Shown here piece by piece: positions 4,958 to 6,869 of a DNA stretch of 6,869 nucleotides. The DNA comes from Nitrososphaera sp. (lineage in GTDB: Archaea > Thermoproteota > Nitrososphaeria > Nitrososphaerales > Nitrososphaeraceae). Position numbers and translations under genes: made by a program. The stretch spans positions 1 to 6,869 of the forward strand of contig JAKEIF010000247.1 of NCBI GenBank assembly GCA_022545875.1, written 5' to 3'. A model generated the notes under the pieces. It did not search any database and was not told where the DNA came from. It worked only from the letters and a program-made list of their open reading frames with translations. Numbering within the stretch: the stretch's first letter is position 1; every line of letters starts with the position of its first letter.

Positions 4958-4966
4958 CTTTAAATT
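4958..4966 (+). promoter_or_regulatory. TATA box of the AAA+ ATPase operon
   Basis: CTTTAAATT is centred about 35 bases before the ATG at 4997. The start site expected near 4988 would give a leader of about 9 bases. No Shine-Dalgarno sequence is present between it and the ATG. Confidence 0.6.
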
Positions 4967-4996
4967 TCCGACAACGCCTCGACGCTGTATCTTATT

Positions 4997-6652
4997 ATGA
5001 GTTCAAAGATGGAAGATGCAGTACGCCGCTCTTACAGTGCAAAGCCAAAGTATGGAGAATTGATGCCGGGGGTTCCCGAGGATTACAAGCAGCTAAAGAC
5101 CCTGGGTGACCTACTAAAGATCAATTACAAACATGCCAGCGTTGAGGCGCAGCTCCGAGGCAACCTTGTTGCCAAGCTGAAAAAAGGTGAGCACCCTTAC
5201 CCCGGAATTATCGGCTACGAAGATGACGTCATACCCGCTATCAACAGGGCGATATTATCGGGGCACGACCTCCTGCTGGTTGGTCAGATAGGTCAGGCCA
5301 AGACCAAGATGGCGGAGGCGATGGCCCATAACCTCTTGTCGCCGATCCCCGTAGTACGCGGAACTGTGACAAGCGATATACCGACGACTATTCCTGAAGA
5401 TCAACTTGTAGCCCTCTTGTCCGAATCTGAAATCGTCAGGACGCAGCCAGAGTTTTCTGTGTCGCCTGAATGCGAAGATATCATTAGGAAAGACAAACTC
5501 GAGACAAAGATCGATTGGATAAGCGGTAAGGACAGGTTCAAGTATATTCTCTCAACTCCTGATATTTCGGTAAAGGACTTGGTCGGGCAGATTGACGCCA
5601 TCAAGATTGCCAAGAAGGGAGTCGAACTCTACAGTATTGAATCATATTCAGCTGGACAGTTGCTGCAGGCCCGACATGGGATCCTCTGCATTGACGAGCT
5701 TCCTGTACTTGACCCGCGCAAGCAGGTCTCCTTGCTTAGCGTGCTTCAGGAGGGCAAGTTTACAACGGGAGCATATCCGGTCGTATTCAAGCCAGATGTC
5801 AAGATTGTCGCGACGGCAAACCCGATAGACTATACACACTCTGGCAAGATAATCGAGCCGCTTTTTGACAGGCTGCGAAGCCATGTCGACACTCACTATC
5901 CGAAAACCGTGCCTGACGAAATGATGATAATAGTACAGGAGTCAAAGATTGCCGATCCACAAAATGCGATGCTGCCTGTGTTTATCGTACAAGCAATCGC
6001 CAAGATTGTCCAGACGGCAAGGACTCATAGCGACATAAACCAGGACAAGGGAGTCAGCGTTAGGATGTCCGTTCATTCAACCGAGCTGATGGTCGGCGAG
6101 GCGGAACGAACCAGGTCAATCACATTGGGTGTAAAAGCAATTCCTCGATTCTGCGACTTTTCATGCATCCACCAGTCGTCCAAATTCGAGCTTGCAGAAA
6201 TGGAAGACACGCGTGAAAACAGGAGGAACCTTTTAAACATCATAGTCGAGGCCGCGCTCAAGGAAATATCGCTAGAGTACGTGCAAAAATTATCGCCGGA
6301 CAACATCGCCAAGGTAAAGAGCGAATTCGCAAAGAACAAGGCTTTCCAGGTATCTCAGACGCTCGCTGGCTCGAGTGGCAAAAAGTCGGATTCTGACTAT
6401 GAATCACAGCTATCCAGATTCCCTGGGCTCCGTCAGGCAGTAAATGAAACCGCGGGCACCATAAAGGAGGAGCAGAAGCAATTGGTTGAACAGGCAAAGC
6501 GTTTGGGAATACGGACTGATGTGATAGCGATATCTCCTGAACTCAACGGCGAATTCACCGCATCGGTCGCTGAAGTTGTGCTTGAAGGGCTTCGACATAT
6601 TCAGCCGCCGCTGCTTGACCGTAAGGATAACAGCTATGGCCTCGCCCAGTAG
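4997..6652 (+). CDS. MoxR/magnesium-chelatase-like AAA+ ATPase
   Basis: A 551-residue cytoplasmic AAA+ ATPase related to chelatase subunit I (BchI/ChlI). Such proteins work with a von Willebrand A partner in metal insertion or protein remodelling. Visible parts: an N-terminal region (1-65); IIGYEDDVIPAINRAILSG (71-89); Walker A GQIGQAKT (96-103), with Ala before the Lys instead of Gly; Walker B ILCIDE (229-234) followed by LPVLDPRKQVSLLSVLQEG; sensor 1 VATANPIDYT (271-280); an arginine-finger region FDRLRSHVDTHYP (290-302); the lid with GVSVRMSVHSTELMVGEAER (352-371); and a charged C-terminal part (about 440-551). From memory, the GQAKT, ANPxDYT and THYP motifs match a group of bacterial and archaeal chelatase-like proteins that lack chlorophyll genes. 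A second Met at codon 5 is a possible alternative start. The downstream gene overlaps by 17 bp, so the pair is probably translated together. The substrate is unknown. Confidence 0.9.
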   Translation: MSSKMEDAVRRSYSAKPKYGELMPGVPEDYKQLKTLGDLLKINYKHASVEAQLRGNLVAKLKKGEHPYPGIIGYEDDVIPAINRAILSGHDLLLVGQIGQAKTKMAEAMAHNLLSPIPVVRGTVTSDIPTTIPEDQLVALLSESEIVRTQPEFSVSPECEDIIRKDKLETKIDWISGKDRFKYILSTPDISVKDLVGQIDAIKIAKKGVELYSIESYSAGQLLQARHGILCIDELPVLDPRKQVSLLSVLQEGKFTTGAYPVVFKPDVKIVATANPIDYTHSGKIIEPLFDRLRSHVDTHYPKTVPDEMMIIVQESKIADPQNAMLPVFIVQAIAKIVQTARTHSDINQDKGVSVRMSVHSTELMVGEAERTRSITLGVKAIPRFCDFSCIHQSSKFELAEMEDTRENRRNLLNIIVEAALKEISLEYVQKLSPDNIAKVKSEFAKNKAFQVSQTLAGSSGKKSDSDYESQLSRFPGLRQAVNETAGTIKEEQKQLVEQAKRLGIRTDVIAISPELNGEFTASVAEVVLEGLRHIQPPLLDRKDNSYGLAQ

Positions 6653-6869
6653 CGCCAAAGGCAGCAAGAAGTACCTGTATTTTCCGCTTGACAGGGAAGC
6701 TGATACCCAAGAGAAACAGGAAGGCAAGCAGCAGGAACTGCCCAAAGACCTGCTTGACAAACTGCTCAAAGGGATTGGCCGAGAAGCGCTAAAGGAAAAG
6801 ACACCGACTCTGCAAGAGCTGGAACAGAGCCTCCAAGGGATCATGTCGTCCGAGTTGCAACAGCAGACC
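6636..6869 (+). CDS. Start of the AAA+ partner protein, probably VWA-domain (partial, runs off the window)
   Basis: An ATG frame open to the window end, 78 codons. It begins MASPSSAKGSKKYLYFPLDR, then has a charged, Gln/Lys/Glu-rich stretch (EADTQEKQEGKQQELP) and two probable helices (KDLLDKLLKGIGREALKEK and LQELEQSLQGIM). No recognisable domain is reached inside the window. It overlaps the end of the AAA+ gene by 17 bp in the next frame, which implies translational coupling; AGGAT at 6624-6628 is a weak ribosome-site candidate. Genes following this type of ATPase usually encode a von Willebrand A protein with a MIDAS metal site, and that is my inference for the rest. Codon use and base content match the upstream gene. 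Confidence 0.75.
   Translation, partial: MASPSSAKGSKKYLYFPLDREADTQEKQEGKQQELPKDLLDKLLKGIGREALKEKTPTLQELEQSLQGIMSSELQQQT

Noticed and set aside
6410..6844. 144-codon - strand open frame opposite the AAA+ gene end and its partner
   Set aside because: The + strand carries two overlapping genes with coherent family motifs or operon structure. The - strand translation is Ser/Cys/Leu-rich in the manner of a shadow frame.

Overview
The window looks like chromosomal DNA of an ammonia-oxidising archaeon of the Nitrososphaera type (Nitrososphaerota/Thaumarchaeota). The ribosomal proteins are of the archaeal kind, the order rps13-rps4 is archaeal, several genes have TATA-like boxes 23-32 bases before the start codon (leaderless or nearly leaderless transcripts), and base composition is close to 50% G+C by eye. 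The genus is an inference from protein style, not from an alignment.

Layout. Bases 2-85 hold the last 27 codons of an unidentified gene on the + strand, followed by about 250 bases without a convincing gene. A complete glmS (glucosamine-6-phosphate synthase) lies on the - strand at 336-2093. A 155-bp intergenic region at 2094-2248 separates it from a divergent + strand gene (2249-3211), a winged-helix regulator with a long C-terminal domain ending in a calcium-loop-like motif. This intergenic region contains a perfect 30-bp palindrome and a TATA-like box for each gene. The regulator runs head-on into the ribosomal operon rps13-rps4 on the - strand (3206-4346), and the two 3' ends overlap by 6 bp. 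uS13 carries a long Ala/Pro/Gly tail. Next come a probable 41-residue small gene on the + strand (4558-4683) and a T-rich/hairpin region that is either the 3' end of that gene or the end of a doubtful 62-codon frame on the other strand (4700-4888). The last part is a + strand operon: a 551-residue AAA+ ATPase of the MoxR/magnesium-chelatase-like group (4997-6652), overlapped by 17 bp by a gene that leaves the window (6636 onward), probably its von Willebrand A-type partner.

How it works together. GlmS makes glucosamine-6-phosphate, the entry to UDP-GlcNAc used in surface glycans. The divergent regulator has a C-terminal region that resembles envelope/S-layer-type domains, and the palindrome sits between the two genes. 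This suggests a local control circuit for amino-sugar synthesis, which is the most interesting hypothesis here. The ribosomal pair and the AAA+/partner pair appear to be independent transcription units.
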